Below, one piece after another: positions 35,781 to 46,600 of a stretch of 64,000 nt of DNA (its first letter is position 1; each line of letters begins with the position of its first letter). Source of the stretch: Paraburkholderia antibiotica (lineage in GTDB: Bacteria > Pseudomonadota > Gammaproteobacteria > Burkholderiales > Burkholderiaceae). Below the pieces are notes generated by a model. That model saw only the letters and a list, made by a program, of their open reading frames with translations. It was not told the origin of the DNA and did no database searches. A program made the translations under genes and the position numbers. The stretch spans positions 62,001 through 126,000 of the forward strand of contig NZ_JABBFZ010000007.1 of NCBI RefSeq assembly GCF_012927125.1, given 5' to 3'.

Positions 35781-37292
35781 ATGTCGCTTCTTTCACAGAT
35801 CGGCTCACAACTCAGCTCGCTGCTCGGCACGGGCGGCGACGCGTCGTCGAGCGGTGCGGCCGCGAGTGCGGCGGCCAACGCGAGCGCGTTCGCGCAGACT
35901 TTGCAGCAAAGCATCGAGCAGCAGAACAGCGCGAGCCAACAGACGAGTTCGGCGGCAACGCAGACGTCAATGTCGACGTCGAGCGTGCACACGGCGCCGC
36001 CGGCTGCCGCACCGAAGAGCGCGAGCAGCAATCAGAACGGCAGCGGCACATCGACCGGCACGGCATCGACGACGTCGACAGCAACGGCGGCTTCGTCGAG
36101 CGCGCATACGCAGCAGGCGTCGGGCAGCCGATCGAGCAGCACGCACGCAAAACAGAACGACACCAAGGCGCAGACCGACGCGGGCGCGCTAGCCGCAGCA
36201 GCGGCCGCCGCCCAGGCGCAGGCTGCGGCCAACGGCACTGACGCGAACAGCGGCAATACCGGCACGAGCGACACCACGACCTCGGCCACCGACGCGCTCG
36301 GAGCACTCGCGGGCACGACCGCGACAACGCTGGCGAGCAACGCTACGGGCACCACCGGCACGGTCGATCCGAAGACGCTGCAGGACGCGTTGCACAGCGC
36401 GTTGTCGGCGTTATCGGGGGGCCAGGGGACGGTGCCGACGCAGGCGCTCGCAGCGGGCGCGGCGGCCAGAACCGCGACGACGGCGAGCGCCCTTGCCAGC
36501 ACGAAGAGCGCGCTGAACGGCACATCGGACGGCAAGACGCTCGCAAGCGGCCTGTTCGGCGACGGCAAGGGCATCGCGACCCACGCGACGACGACGGCCA
36601 CGGCCGCCGCGACTGCGCTCACCGATCCGTCGACGGCGAAATCGACGGCCGACGCGTTGAGCGCGGCGGCGGCAAGCAGCGGCCAGGCGGACATGTTGGC
36701 CTCGGCGCGCAGCGCAGCCGACGCCGCCACCGCCGAACTCGCCGCGACGCAGGCGGCGGCCAACGCTGCGAGCACGACGGCTTCGGCGCAGAGCACCGGC
36801 AACGCGAGCGCGGCAGCGGCCGCTTCGAACGCACTGACGCCGCAGGTCGGCACGAGCGACTGGGAAGACGCGCTGAGCCAGAAGGTGGTGTTTTTGTCGA
36901 ACGCGCATTCGCAGAGCGCCGAACTGACCTTGAACCCGAAGGACCTGGGGCCTTTGCAGGTGGTGCTGCAGGTCGCGGATAACCATGCGCATGCGTTGTT
37001 TGTGTCTCAGCACCAGTCGGTGCGGGAGGCAGTGGAGGCGGCATTGCCGAAGCTTCGCGAGGCGATGGAGTCGAATGGAATCGGGTTGGGGAGTGCGAGC
37101 GTCAGCGATGGGTTTGCGCGGCAGAGCGGGCAACAACAGGAGGGGGGCGCTGGCGCGGGGCAGTCGGGAGGAAAGTCTTCTTCTAATAGTGGTGGTTTTG
37201 CTGCCGGCGGCTCGTTCTCAGGGACTGACGATGTCGTCGTGGCTAGTAGTGCCGTGCGGCAGCAGGTGGGGTTGGTTGATACGTTTGCTTGA
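35781..37292 (+). CDS. fliK: Flagellar hook-length control protein FliK
   Basis: A 503-residue secreted ruler protein. The first 370 or so residues are Ala/Ser/Thr-rich and disordered, as expected. The C-terminal domain has the conserved block SAELTLNPKDLGPLQVVLQV, HAHALFVSQHQSVREAVEAALP and LREAMESNGIGLGSASVSDG. AGGA six bases before ATG 35781 is preferred over the upstream TTG. The gene ends 20 bases before repeat element copy B; the last 50 codons switch to GGG/GGT-rich, less typical codons, as calB does at its own junction with copy A. Confidence 0.94.
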   Translation: MSLLSQIGSQLSSLLGTGGDASSSGAAASAAANASAFAQTLQQSIEQQNSASQQTSSAATQTSMSTSSVHTAPPAAAPKSASSNQNGSGTSTGTASTTSTATAASSSAHTQQASGSRSSSTHAKQNDTKAQTDAGALAAAAAAAQAQAAANGTDANSGNTGTSDTTTSATDALGALAGTTATTLASNATGTTGTVDPKTLQDALHSALSALSGGQGTVPTQALAAGAAARTATTASALASTKSALNGTSDGKTLASGLFGDGKGIATHATTTATAAATALTDPSTAKSTADALSAAAASSGQADMLASARSAADAATAELAATQAAANAASTTASAQSTGNASAAAAASNALTPQVGTSDWEDALSQKVVFLSNAHSQSAELTLNPKDLGPLQVVLQVADNHAHALFVSQHQSVREAVEAALPKLREAMESNGIGLGSASVSDGFARQSGQQQEGGAGAGQSGGKSSSNSGGFAAGGSFSGTDDVVVASSAVRQQVGLVDTFA

Positions 37293-37312
37293 TGGTTTGT
37301 TTTTTCGTTGGT

Positions 37313-38001
37313 CTGGCTTTTGTTGGCCTTTCCTTGATTTGCTTTTGGTCTATTAGCGTTGCCCCTGTGCGGGGCGGCACCTACTTTCTTTGCCTGCTGC
37401 AAAGAAAGTAGGCAAAGAAAGCAGCTTCACACCGCTAATTCTTAAGTGGGCACCTCGGTTAACCACCGGTAGTGGTGCATCTGGAATCTGTCATCTCGCA
37501 CACTCCCCGTGAGTGACAAGGCAGTCATCCTTCCGGCGACGCTGCGCGCGCCGAAGCCCCGGTCACAAACCATCGGTCGTTTCGGCGTGTCGCCAGGCGC
37601 AAGCCCCGGTCCAACCGATCGGTTGTTTTGGCGTGTCGCCAACGAACAGACCTTGATTTGGCCACCGGTCTTTTAGGGCGGCTGGCCGAGGCGCAGCCGA
37701 CGGCCCCCACAGAGCAACCAGCCCCACAGGTTTCCCAGGCAGACCCGTCCACGACGCACGCAGTGCGAAGTGGGAAGAATGACGGCTTTGTCACTAACGG
37801 GGAGTGTGCGAGGTGACAGATTCCAGATGCACCACTGCCGGCGGTTGACCGAGGTGCCCACTTAAGAATTAGCGGTTTGAAGCTGCTTTCTTTGCCTACT
37901 TTCTTTGCAGCAAGCAAAGAAAGTAGGTGCCGCCCCGCACAGGGGCAACGCTAATAAACCACCAGGAAAGCAAGGAAAGGCCAAAAAAGCCAAGAACAAC
38001 G
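37313..38001. repeat. Long palindromic repeat element, copy B (between fliK and fliL)
   Basis: About 689 bases, homologous to copy A at 25408-26091. The outer arms (37313 to about 37530 and about 37780 to 38001) are again inverted repeats with hairpins CTACTTTCTTTGC/GCAAAGAAAGTAG. The centre is the reverse complement of the centre of copy A (shared GACGGGTCTGCC, GGGGGCCGTCGGCTGCGCCT and GGCGACACGCC segments). It splits the fli operon, leaving 866 bases between fliK and fliL. The centre also has two near copies of GGCGACACGCC-AAAACAACCGAT on the minus strand. Confidence 0.85.
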
Positions 38002-38158
38002 AAAAAAAAGCGCCGCCCCGCCGAGGGGCAAAAAACCTTAAATACCAGAGATAGCCAGAAATAGCCCTTCTGTTCGACCCATCGCGCCGCAGGCAAATCA
38101 ACAACAATCCCCCTAACCCTGACTAAAGGCTAGCAATGGGCTAGCAAAGCACCCCCAA

Positions 38159-38659
38159 ATGGCAACCACGACCGCTCCCCAGCAAGCCGCGCCCGCCTCG
38201 CCGGGCCCCATGAAGCGCATCATCCTGATCGTCCTCATTGCGCTCATCGCCGCGGGCGCCGCCGGCGCGGGCGTGTGGTTCTTCATGGCCAAACGCGCGC
38301 CCGCTGCCGCGTCGGTCGAAGCCGCGCCGCCTCCAACTGCGGCGCCGTTGTTCTTCCCGCTCGACTCGATGACCGTCAACCTGCAATCCGACGACGGCCA
38401 GCAGCACTTCCTGCGCATCGGCCTCACGCTCAAGCTCAGCGACGCCGCCACCCAGCAGGTGCTCACCGAGCACATGCCGGAAATCCGCAGCCACATCCTG
38501 CTCGCGCTGTCGAACAAGCACCCCGACGAGCTCGCGCCGCTCGACGGCAAGCGCGCGCTCGCCGACGAACTGAAAACGCTGATCACCGAGCCGACCGACA
38601 AGGGCACGCCGCCGATCCGCGTGCAGGACGTGCTGTTCACCGAATTCGTCGTGCAGTGA
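38159..38659 (+). CDS. fliL: Flagellar basal body-associated protein FliL
   Basis: A 166-residue single-pass membrane protein that surrounds the stators. TM at about residues 20-44 (IILIVLIALIAAGAAGAGVWFF), then a periplasmic domain with PLDSMTVNLQSDDGQQHFLRIGLTL and the closing VQDVLFTEFVVQ. The upstream sequence has no good ribosome binding site for ATG 38159 and instead a CTAGCA direct repeat; the nearby repeat element copy B may have displaced the original leader. An internal ATG at 38210 is a weaker alternative. Confidence 0.93.
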   Translation: MATTTAPQQAAPASPGPMKRIILIVLIALIAAGAAGAGVWFFMAKRAPAAASVEAAPPPTAAPLFFPLDSMTVNLQSDDGQQHFLRIGLTLKLSDAATQQVLTEHMPEIRSHILLALSNKHPDELAPLDGKRALADELKTLITEPTDKGTPPIRVQDVLFTEFVVQ

Positions 38660-38717
38660 CGTGACCCCGTCCAGCACCGCCACCATCAACCGCCAAGGGA
38701 CGCACGAGGAATAAGCC

Positions 38718-39716
38718 ATGGGCCACGAAGAGTTCATGTCCCAGGAGGAGGTCGATGCCCTGCTCAAGGGCGTCACCGGCGAATCCGACACCGAAACCGA
38801 GCAGAGCGAACGCACCGGCGTACGCCCGTACAACATCGCGACGCAGGAGCGGATCGTCCGCGGCCGGATGCCCGGCCTCGAGATCATCAATGATCGCTTC
38901 GCACGTCTGCTGCGCGTCGGCATCTTCAACTTCATGCGGCGCTCGGCGGAGATCTCCGTCGGTCCGGTGAAGGTGCAGAAGTACAGCGAATTCACCCGCA
39001 ACCTGCCGATCCCGACCAACCTCAACCTGGTGCACGTTAAACCGCTGCGCGGCACGTCGCTGTTCGTGTTCGACCCGAACCTCGTGTTCTTCGTGGTCGA
39101 CAACCTGTTCGGCGGCGACGGCCGGTTTCACACCCGCGTCGAAGGGCGCGATTTCACGCAGACCGAGCAGCGCATCATCATGAAGCTGCTCAACCTGACG
39201 TTCGAGCACTACACGGCGTCGTGGAAAAGCGTGCGCCCGCTGTCGTTCGAATACGTGCGCTCGGAAATGCACACGCAGTTCGCCAACGTCGCAACGCCGA
39301 ACGAAATCGTCATCGTCACGCAGTTCTCGATCGAGTTCGGCTCGACGGGCGGCACGCTGCACATCTGCATGCCGTACTCGATGATCGAACCGATCCGCGA
39401 CGTGCTGTCCTCGCCGATCCAGGGCGAGGCGATGGACGTCGACCGCCGCTGGGTGCGGGTGCTGTCGCAGCAGGTGCAGGCCGCCGAAGTGCAACTGACC
39501 GCCAACCTCGCGCAGGTGCCGGTCACGTTCGAACAGATCCTGAACATGCGCAAAGGCGATGTTCTGCCGATCAACATTCCCGAGCACATCACCGCAAAAG
39601 TCGACGGCGTGCCAGTGATGGAATGCGGCTACGGAATTTTCAATGGTCAATACGCGTTGCGGGTCCAGAAGATGATCAGCGCAGCCGACACGATGAAGGA
39701 AGGTGGATATGAGTGA
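38718..39716 (+). CDS. fliM: Flagellar motor switch protein FliM
   Basis: A 332-residue C-ring protein. The CheY-P-binding N-terminal motif is present (MSQEEVDALLKGV, matching the family SQxEIDALL). The middle CheC-like domain includes LEIINDRFARLLRVGIFNFM and GRFHTRVEGRDFTQTEQRI, and the C-terminal SpoA domain reads GDVLPINIPEHITAKVDGVP. GAGGAA lies before ATG 38718. It overlaps fliN by 8 bases. Confidence 0.97.
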   Translation: MGHEEFMSQEEVDALLKGVTGESDTETEQSERTGVRPYNIATQERIVRGRMPGLEIINDRFARLLRVGIFNFMRRSAEISVGPVKVQKYSEFTRNLPIPTNLNLVHVKPLRGTSLFVFDPNLVFFVVDNLFGGDGRFHTRVEGRDFTQTEQRIIMKLLNLTFEHYTASWKSVRPLSFEYVRSEMHTQFANVATPNEIVIVTQFSIEFGSTGGTLHICMPYSMIEPIRDVLSSPIQGEAMDVDRRWVRVLSQQVQAAEVQLTANLAQVPVTFEQILNMRKGDVLPINIPEHITAKVDGVPVMECGYGIFNGQYALRVQKMISAADTMKEGGYE

Positions 39717-40173
39717 CCTGAACGCAAAGCCCGAGACCGAACTGGCCGCGGCCGAGCAAATGGCCGCAGCGGCGCTCGGCGCCGAGGACGACGACGCGGC
39801 GATGGCCGACTGGGCGAGCGCGCTCGCCGAGCAGAACGGCAACGCCGAAGTCAACCCGACCGCGGCCGGCGTGTTCCAGCCGCTGTCGAAGGTCGAGCCG
39901 ACCGCGACGCGCAACGACATCGACATGATCCTGGACATCCCGGTCCAGATGACGGTCGAACTCGGCCGCACCAAGATCGCGATCCGCAACCTGCTGCAGC
40001 TCGCGCAGGGCTCGGTGGTGGAACTCGACGGCCTCGCCGGCGAGCCGATGGATGTGCTGGTCAACGGCTGCCTGATCGCGCAGGGCGAAGTGGTAGTCGT
40101 CAACGACAAGTTCGGCATCCGGCTGACCGACATCATCACGCCGTCCGAACGCATCCGGAAGCTGAATCGATGA
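39709..40173 (+). CDS. fliN: Flagellar motor switch protein FliN
   Basis: A 154-residue C-ring protein with an Ala/Glu-rich N-terminal tail (about residues 1-65) and a SpoA domain (IDMILDIPVQMTVELGRTKI, VLVNGCLIAQGEVVVVNDKFGIRLTDI). ATG 39709 follows AAGGAAGGTGG, so the GTG two codons earlier is not used. It overlaps fliM and fliO. Confidence 0.97.
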   Translation: MSDLNAKPETELAAAEQMAAAALGAEDDDAAMADWASALAEQNGNAEVNPTAAGVFQPLSKVEPTATRNDIDMILDIPVQMTVELGRTKIAIRNLLQLAQGSVVELDGLAGEPMDVLVNGCLIAQGEVVVVNDKFGIRLTDIITPSERIRKLNR

Positions 40174-40778
40174 AACGCGTGACCAGTCACGGCGTGCGGG
40201 TTGCGTCGCGCGATGTTCTGCTTCGGGCGGTGGCGGCGGCGAGCGCGGTTCTCGCGGTCGACGTCACGGCGCTCGTCGCGCCGTCAACCGCGCAGGCGGC
40301 TGATATCAACGCGGTCAACAACGCCGCGCAGATCGCCTCGGGCGTCGGCGCCGGCAGTGCGGTGCCCGCGCTCGGTGTCGGCGCGGTGCTGCAAACCTTC
40401 GTCGGCCTCGCGGTCGTGATCGCGCTCGTGTTCGGCTGCGCGTGGCTCGCGCGACGCTTCGGCCTGCAATCCGGCCAGCGCGGCGGTCTCGTCAGGACGA
40501 TCGGCGGTGCTTCGCTCGGCGGCAAGGAGCGCGTTGCGGTCGTCGAGATCGGCGATACGTGGCTCGTGCTCGGCGCGGCGCCCGGCAACGTGCGGCTCCT
40601 GCATACGATGCCGGCCGGCTCCGTCGCGACCGATGCGACCGCGGCGACCGATCCGCTCGCCGCGTCGAATCCGCCGGCCGTCGGTCAGCTTCCCGGCACT
40701 TTTGGTCAACGCTTTCGCGACGCCCTGAAAGGCGAAGTGGGCAAACGTTTCAACGCGCACGGCGGCGGGGATCGGTGA
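40170..40778 (+). CDS. fliO: Flagellar biosynthetic protein FliO
   Basis: A 202-residue membrane protein that helps assemble the FliP ring. A cleavable-looking N-terminal signal (about residues 14-44, ending STAQAAD) precedes one TM (about 70-92, [24 protein letters not shown]) and the cytoplasmic FliO domain ([28 protein letters not shown]). It overlaps fliN by four bases and its stop overlaps the fliP ATG. Confidence 0.93.
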   Translation: MKRVTSHGVRVASRDVLLRAVAAASAVLAVDVTALVAPSTAQAADINAVNNAAQIASGVGAGSAVPALGVGAVLQTFVGLAVVIALVFGCAWLARRFGLQSGQRGGLVRTIGGASLGGKERVAVVEIGDTWLVLGAAPGNVRLLHTMPAGSVATDATAATDPLAASNPPAVGQLPGTFGQRFRDALKGEVGKRFNAHGGGDR

Positions 40779-41671
40779 TGCAGGTCAGTTTCATGCAGTC
40801 GGGTTTTCAGGCGGAATGTGTGGGACGTGCGGCGTCTGTCGCGCGCGATGAGGCGGCACGTTTGCCGCGCGCAACATCGCGCTTCGTGCAGCTTCTCATG
40901 CAGCTTTTCACGCCGCTGCGCCGCCTCGCCCCGTGGCTGCCGCTCGCCATAGCGGCGCTGCTGTTCGCGCTGCCGACGCTGTCGTTCGCGCAGACCGCCG
41001 GCCTGCCCGCGTTCACGACGAGCGCCGGCCCGAACGGCGGCACGACCTATTCGCTGAGCGTGCAGACGATGCTGCTGCTCACGATGCTGTCGTTCCTGCC
41101 CGCGATGGTGCTGATGATGACGAGCTTCACGCGCATCATCATCGTGCTGTCGCTGCTGCGCCAGGCGCTCGGCACGACCACCACGCCGCCGAACCAGGTG
41201 CTGGTCGGGCTCGCGCTGTTCCTCACGCTGTTCGTGATGTCGCCGGTACTCGACAAGGCCTATAACGAAGGCTACAGGCCGTTCTCCGAAGGCTCGCTGC
41301 CGATGGACCAGGCGGTCGCGCGCGGCGTCGCGCCGTTCAAGACCTTCATGCTGCGACAGACCCGCGAGAGCGATCTCGCCCTGTTCGCGCGCATCTCGCA
41401 CGCGGCGCCGATGCAAGGGCCGGAGGATGTGCCGCTGTCGCTGCTGGTGCCATCGTTCGTGACGAGCGAGCTGAAGACCGGCTTCACGATCGGCTTCACG
41501 ATCTTCATTCCGTTCCTGATCATCGACATGGTGGTCGCGAGCGTGCTGATGTCGATGGGCATGATGATGGTGTCGCCGGCGACGATTTCGCTGCCGTTCA
41601 AGCTGATGCTGTTCGTGCTCGTCGATGGCTGGCAACTGTTGCTCGGCTCGCTCGCGCAGAGCTTCGTCTGA
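40778..41671 (+). CDS. fliP: Flagellar type III export protein FliP
   Basis: A 297-residue core export-gate protein. Motifs: [23 protein letters not shown] and [28 protein letters not shown] near the front, then [20 protein letters not shown] and [22 protein letters not shown] signal peptide ends [10 protein letters not shown]. About 50 residues precede that signal compared with E. coli FliP, so the true start may be later, for example ATG 40898, though that has no clear ribosome binding site. Confidence 0.95.
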   Translation: MQVSFMQSGFQAECVGRAASVARDEAARLPRATSRFVQLLMQLFTPLRRLAPWLPLAIAALLFALPTLSFAQTAGLPAFTTSAGPNGGTTYSLSVQTMLLLTMLSFLPAMVLMMTSFTRIIIVLSLLRQALGTTTTPPNQVLVGLALFLTLFVMSPVLDKAYNEGYRPFSEGSLPMDQAVARGVAPFKTFMLRQTRESDLALFARISHAAPMQGPEDVPLSLLVPSFVTSELKTGFTIGFTIFIPFLIIDMVVASVLMSMGMMMVSPATISLPFKLMLFVLVDGWQLLLGSLAQSFV

Positions 41672-41699
41672 GCGGACCCGCTTTCGCAAGGTACTCACG

Positions 41700-41969
41700 A
41701 TGACACCCGAAGCAGTCATGACGCTGGCCCACGAGGCCATGTACGTCGGCCTGATCCTCGCCGCCCCGCTGTTGCTCGTCGCGCTCGTCGTCGGTCTGCT
41801 CGTGAGCCTGTTCCAGGCCGCCACGCAGATCAACGAAAGCACGCTGTCGTTCATCCCGAAGCTGCTCGCGATTGCGCTCACGCTGGTGATCGCCGGTCCG
41901 TGGATGCTAACGACGATGCTCGACTATCTGCGCCACACGTTCAGCGCGATTCCGACGCTGGTCAACTGA
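41700..41969 (+). CDS. fliQ: Flagellar type III export protein FliQ
   Basis: An 89-residue export-gate protein with two long hydrophobic hairpin helices (about residues 15-40 and 50-78) and the family pattern AAPLLLVALVVGLLVSLFQAATQINESTLSFIPK (in two parts). ATG 41700 is preceded by AAGG; the earlier in-frame ATG at 41625 lies inside fliP. Confidence 0.96.
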   Translation: MTPEAVMTLAHEAMYVGLILAAPLLLVALVVGLLVSLFQAATQINESTLSFIPKLLAIALTLVIAGPWMLTTMLDYLRHTFSAIPTLVN

Positions 41970-42032
41970 GCGCATGCTCCGAGCCCGTTTCGAGCCCGCT
42001 CCCCTGCCCCGCCGCTTTATCGCCCATCTGTC

Positions 42033-42815
42033 ATGTTCACGGTCACCTACGCGCAACTGAACGTCTGGCTGACCGCGTTTCTGTGGCCGTTCGCGCGCAT
42101 CGCCGCGCTGATCGCGACCGCGCCGCTCTTCAGCAACGCGTCGATGCCCTCGCGCGTGAAAATTGGTCTCGCCGCGTTCACGACGATCGTCGTCGCGCCG
42201 ACCATCGGCGCGCTGCCGCAGGTCACGGTGTTTTCCGCGGACGGCGTGTGGATCCTCGTCAACCAGTTCCTGATCGGCATCGCGCTCGGCGTGACGATGC
42301 AGATCGTGTTCCAGGCGATCGACGCCACCGGCTACTTCATCGGCCTCGGCATGGGCCTCGGCTTCGCGACCTTCTTCGACCAGCAGGCGACCGGCTCCGG
42401 CGTCGTGATCTCGCGCTACATGACGACGATCGCGATGCTGGCGTTTCTCGCCGTCGACGGTCATCTGCAGATGCTGGCCGCGTTGGTGACGACGTTCCAG
42501 TCGGTGCCGGTGTCGGCCAACCTGCTCGCGCCGCACGGCTGGCAAACGCTCGCGAACTGGGGTGGCGCGATCTTCTCGGCGGGGCTGCTGTTGTCGCTGC
42601 CGGTAGTCGTCGCGCTGCTGATCGCGAACCTCGCGCTCGGCATCCTGAACCGCGCGGCGCCGCAGATCGGCGTGTTCCAGATCGGCTTTCCGCTGACAAT
42701 GCTGGTCGGCCTGCTGCTCGTGCAACTGATGCTGCCGAACATGATTCCGTTCTTCGTGCGGCTGTTCGACAGCGGTATTGATCAGATGGGGCGGGTCGCG
42801 GCGGGGCTGAGGTGA
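42033..42815 (+). CDS. fliR: Flagellar type III export protein FliR
   Basis: A 260-residue export-gate protein with six or so hydrophobic segments. Typical blocks: LWPFARIAALIATAPLFSNASMP at the start, QMVFQAI-like MQIVFQAIDATGYFIGLGMGLGFATFFD, and PQIGVFQIGFPLTMLVGLLLV. The last gene of the fli operon; a hairpin terminator follows. No flhB gene follows here. Confidence 0.96.
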   Translation: MFTVTYAQLNVWLTAFLWPFARIAALIATAPLFSNASMPSRVKIGLAAFTTIVVAPTIGALPQVTVFSADGVWILVNQFLIGIALGVTMQIVFQAIDATGYFIGLGMGLGFATFFDQQATGSGVVISRYMTTIAMLAFLAVDGHLQMLAALVTTFQSVPVSANLLAPHGWQTLANWGGAIFSAGLLLSLPVVVALLIANLALGILNRAAPQIGVFQIGFPLTMLVGLLLVQLMLPNMIPFFVRLFDSGIDQMGRVAAGLR

Positions 42816-43622
42816 GGGGCGGTGGACGGCGGACGAAAAAACCGACGTGCGCCGGTTTTGGTTCATCGTAGATTTCCGGGGAAGGGGTTCCGCTCGACCC
42901 TAAGCGGTCTGTCAGATTTGTCCAAAGCAGGCATTCACAACCCCTTACGAGGCGGTTCAGATCACGATCGATAGTGGACGTCTACCGACTTTTGCGCACG
43001 GCTACAGCTTGCGGGCTTCCAACGATGTCTCACAGGCTTAGCTCCTTGCGAAGATCTGGGCCGGCCTCTGCGCAGATGAAGCCGTTCAGGTCCGAGAGTC
43101 ACGCTTTTGTCCGCTCATACTTATTTCAAAGGAAGCGATAGACCTATCCCGCAAGCGGAATAGGGAAAACGCCGCCAGCGGTGGGCATACAACACGAACA
43201 CGAAGGGCCTTGAGGAGGGTTCCTTGAACTCTCCGTTGCCCGACGTGAACCGGCAGCAGGACGAGAAGCGCCGGCAGGCGAAAGGTTGCCTCGGCTAGAA
43301 TAGAGGGCTGATAACGGCAAGCAGTAAGCAGTTGGCAGAGTAGAACCTCGAAACGTTCCTGGACCGGGTCCAAGCTAAGTCTTTCGTTCGATGACGAGCC
43401 GTGGGGCGTGATCGCGCCGAAAAATCGTTACCGAGTGCGGATTTGCGAAGTTGGCGCTCGACCAGAGCCCGCGCATCAAGGCCTCCCACGACACATGAGC
43501 GGAACGTTGGACCTCACACTGGCGAGCTATAAGTGGTTGTAGTACATCCCAACGGACACAAAACATAGCGACCCGCCACCCGCATTGCCTTCCGATCCAT
43601 AGCCAACGCACATTCCTCCCCC
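42816..43622. other. Region between fliR and hsdR, no recognised gene
   Basis: About 800 bases. It begins with the fli terminator (42838-42859), then has lower-GC sequence unlike the flagellar genes. The longest frame (43086-43373, minus, 95 codons) has no recognisable family and I do not call it. No tRNA end, att-like direct repeat or integrase fragment was found. It is probably decayed sequence at the left edge of the restriction-modification insertion. Confidence 0.5.
42838..42859 (+). terminator. Terminator of the fli operon
   Basis: AAAACCG pairs with CGGTTTT around an 8-base loop, 23 bases after fliR; the 3' strand ends in TTTT then GGTT. The A-rich 5' arm also allows function on the minus strand. 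Confidence 0.62.
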
Positions 43623-46600
43623 ATGCCTTCATCCAAGTTCACCTACGATCTGCCGTCCGGAGCACCGAGCCCTCTCCTCAAAGAAGAGCACATCGAATAC
43701 GGCTTCCTTGGCAAGCTTCAGAACTTGAAGTACGAATACCGCGACGACATTCGCGATCGCGCCGCGCTGGAAAGGAACTTCCGGGAGAAGTTCGAAGCCC
43801 TCAACCGCATCAAGCTGACCGAAGCCGAGTTCGCCAGGCTCCTGGATGAAATAGTTACCCCGGATGTTTACACCGCTGCCAAGACCCTGCGCGGCATCAA
43901 TGCCTTCACCCGCGACGACGGCACGCCGTTGAACTACACGCTGGTGAACATCAAGGACTGGTGCAAAAACCACTTCGAGGTCGTTCACCAGCTCCGCATC
44001 AACACTGACAACAGCCACCACCGCTACGACGTTCTCATCCTCATCAACGGCGTGCCCTGTGTGCAGATCGAGCTGAAAACCCTGGGCGTGAATCCACGCA
44101 GGGCCATGGAACAGATCGTCGAATACAAGCACGACCCGGGCAACGGCTACACCAAGACGCTGCTCTGCTTCATGCAGCTGTTCATCGTCAGCAACCGCGA
44201 CCGCACCTACTACTTCGCCAACAACAACGTCCGCCACTTCGCCTTCAATGCCGACGAGCGCTTTCTGCCCATCTATGAGTTTGCCGGCGAGGACAACCGC
44301 AAGATCACCCAACTCGACGAGTTCGCCGAACGCTTCCTGGGAAAGTGCGACCTCGGCCGCACCATCAGCCGCTACATGGTGCTGCTTGCGGGTGAGCAAA
44401 AGCTTATGATCATGCGGCCGTATCAGGTCTATGCCGTGCAACACATCGTCAAGTGCATCGACGAAGACAACGGCAACGGCTACATCTGGCACACCACTGG
44501 CAGCGGCAAGACGCTCACGTCCTTCAAGGCCTCTACCCTGTTGAAGGAAAACGACCACATTCACAAGTGTGTGTTCGTCGTGGACCGAAAAGACCTCGAC
44601 CGCCAGACGCGGGAAGAATTCAACAGATTTCAGGAAGGCTGCGTCGAAGAAAACACCAACACCGCTGCCCTCGTGCGCCGCCTGCTTTCAGAGGACTACG
44701 CCGACAAGGTCATCGTCACCACCATTCAGAAGCTCGGCCTCGCGCTGGACGAAAACAGCAAGCGCAATAAGCAGCGCAGCAAAAACGGCCAAGCCACCTA
44801 CAAAGAACAGCTCGAAGCACTGCAGGACAAGCGCATTGTCTTCATCTTCGACGAATGTCACCGTTCGCAGTTTGGCGACAATCACAAGGCCATCAAAGCA
44901 TTTTTCCCGAAGGCGCAGCTCTTCGGTTTCACCGGCACGCCGATATTCGGTGGACCCAACGGCAACGCCAGTCGCATAAAAATCGACGGTGAGGTGGCCT
45001 CGTATCGGACCACCGAGGAGCTCTTCCACAAGCAGCTCCACGCCTACACCATTACCCATGCCATCGAGGATGGCAACGTCCTGCGCTTCCACGTCGACTA
45101 CTTCAAGCCCGAGGGTAAGAACCCACCAAAGCCCGGCGAAGCCATTGCCAAGAAGGCCGTCATCGATGCCATTCTTGCCAAGCACAATGCAGCCACCGGC
45201 GGGCGCCGCTTCAACGCGGTCCTCGCCACCGCGTCCATCAACGACGCCATCGAATACCACGCTCTGTTCAAGACCATGCAGGCGGACAAGCAGGCCACCG
45301 ATCCCGATTTTAAGCCGCTGAACATTGCCTGCGTCTTCTCCCCGCCTGCCGAGGGCGACCCAGACGTCAAGCAGATCCAGGAAGACCTGCCGCAGGAACA
45401 GGTGGACAACGAAGAAGATCCCGAGGGAAAGAAAGCTGCGCTCAAGGCCGTCCTCGCTGACTACAACGCCCGCTACGGCACTAACCACCGCTTGAGCGAG
45501 TTCGACCTCTACTACCAGGATGTGCAGAAGCGCATCAAGGACCAGCAGTGGCCCAATGCCGACTACCCTGCCGCGCAGAAGATCGACATCACTATCGTAG
45601 TGGACATGCTGCTCACTGGCTTTGATTCCAAGTTCCTGAACACGCTCTATGTGGACAAGAACCTCAAGCACCACGGCTTGATCCAGGCGTTCTCCCGCAC
45701 CAATCGCGTGCTCAACGGCACCAAGCCCTACGGCAACATCCTCGACTTTCGCCAGCAGCAAGATTCCGTCGATGCTGCCATCGCCCTCTTCTCCGGAGAG
45801 AAGACCGACGAGCAGGCGGGGGAAATCTGGCTCGTGGACAAGGCGCCTGTGGTCATCCAGAAGCTGGAGACCGCAGTGCAGAAGTTGGACGACTTCATGA
45901 CGTCCCAAGGCCTTGCCTGCACGCCATCCGCCGTAGCCAACCTGAAGGGCGACGAGGCCCGCGCCGCCTTCATCAGCTACTTCAAGGAAGTCCAGCGACT
46001 CAAAACCCAGCTGGACCAATACACCGACCTCAGCGAAGACAACAAAGCCGCCATCGAACAGGTGCTGCCCGATGAAAACCTGCGCGGCTTCAAAGGCCAG
46101 TATCTTCAAACTGCCAAAGAGCTCAGAGCGCAGCAGGGCAAAGACGTCAAGGAAGTTGATGGCCCCGGCAACGATGATCTCGTGGACCAGCTCGACTTCG
46201 AGTTTGTCCTCTTCGCTTCCGCCGTCATCGACTACGACTACATCATGGGCCTTATTGCCAAGTTCTCCGCCAAGGGGCCCGGCAAGGCCAAGATGACTCG
46301 CGAGGAACTCATCGGGCTCATCAGCGCCGATGCCAAGTTCATGAATGAGCGCGACGACATCGCCGAATACATCGCCACTCTCCAGGCGGGTGAGGGCCTC
46401 TCTGAAACCGCCATCCGCGACGGCTATACCCGCTTCAAGTCGGAGAAAAGCGCCAAAGAACTCGCCGACATCGCAGCGAAGCACGGCCTCACCACCGCCG
46501 CCCTTCAAAGCTTCGTGGACGGCATCCTCGACCGCATGATCTTCGATGGCGAGCAACTCAGTGACCTGATGGCCCCACTCGACCTCGGCTGGAAAGCCCG

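Noticed and set aside
43086..43373. 95-codon minus-strand frame between fliR and hsdR
   Set aside because: No ribosome binding site, no recognisable family and Arg/Leu-rich composition typical of chance frames.
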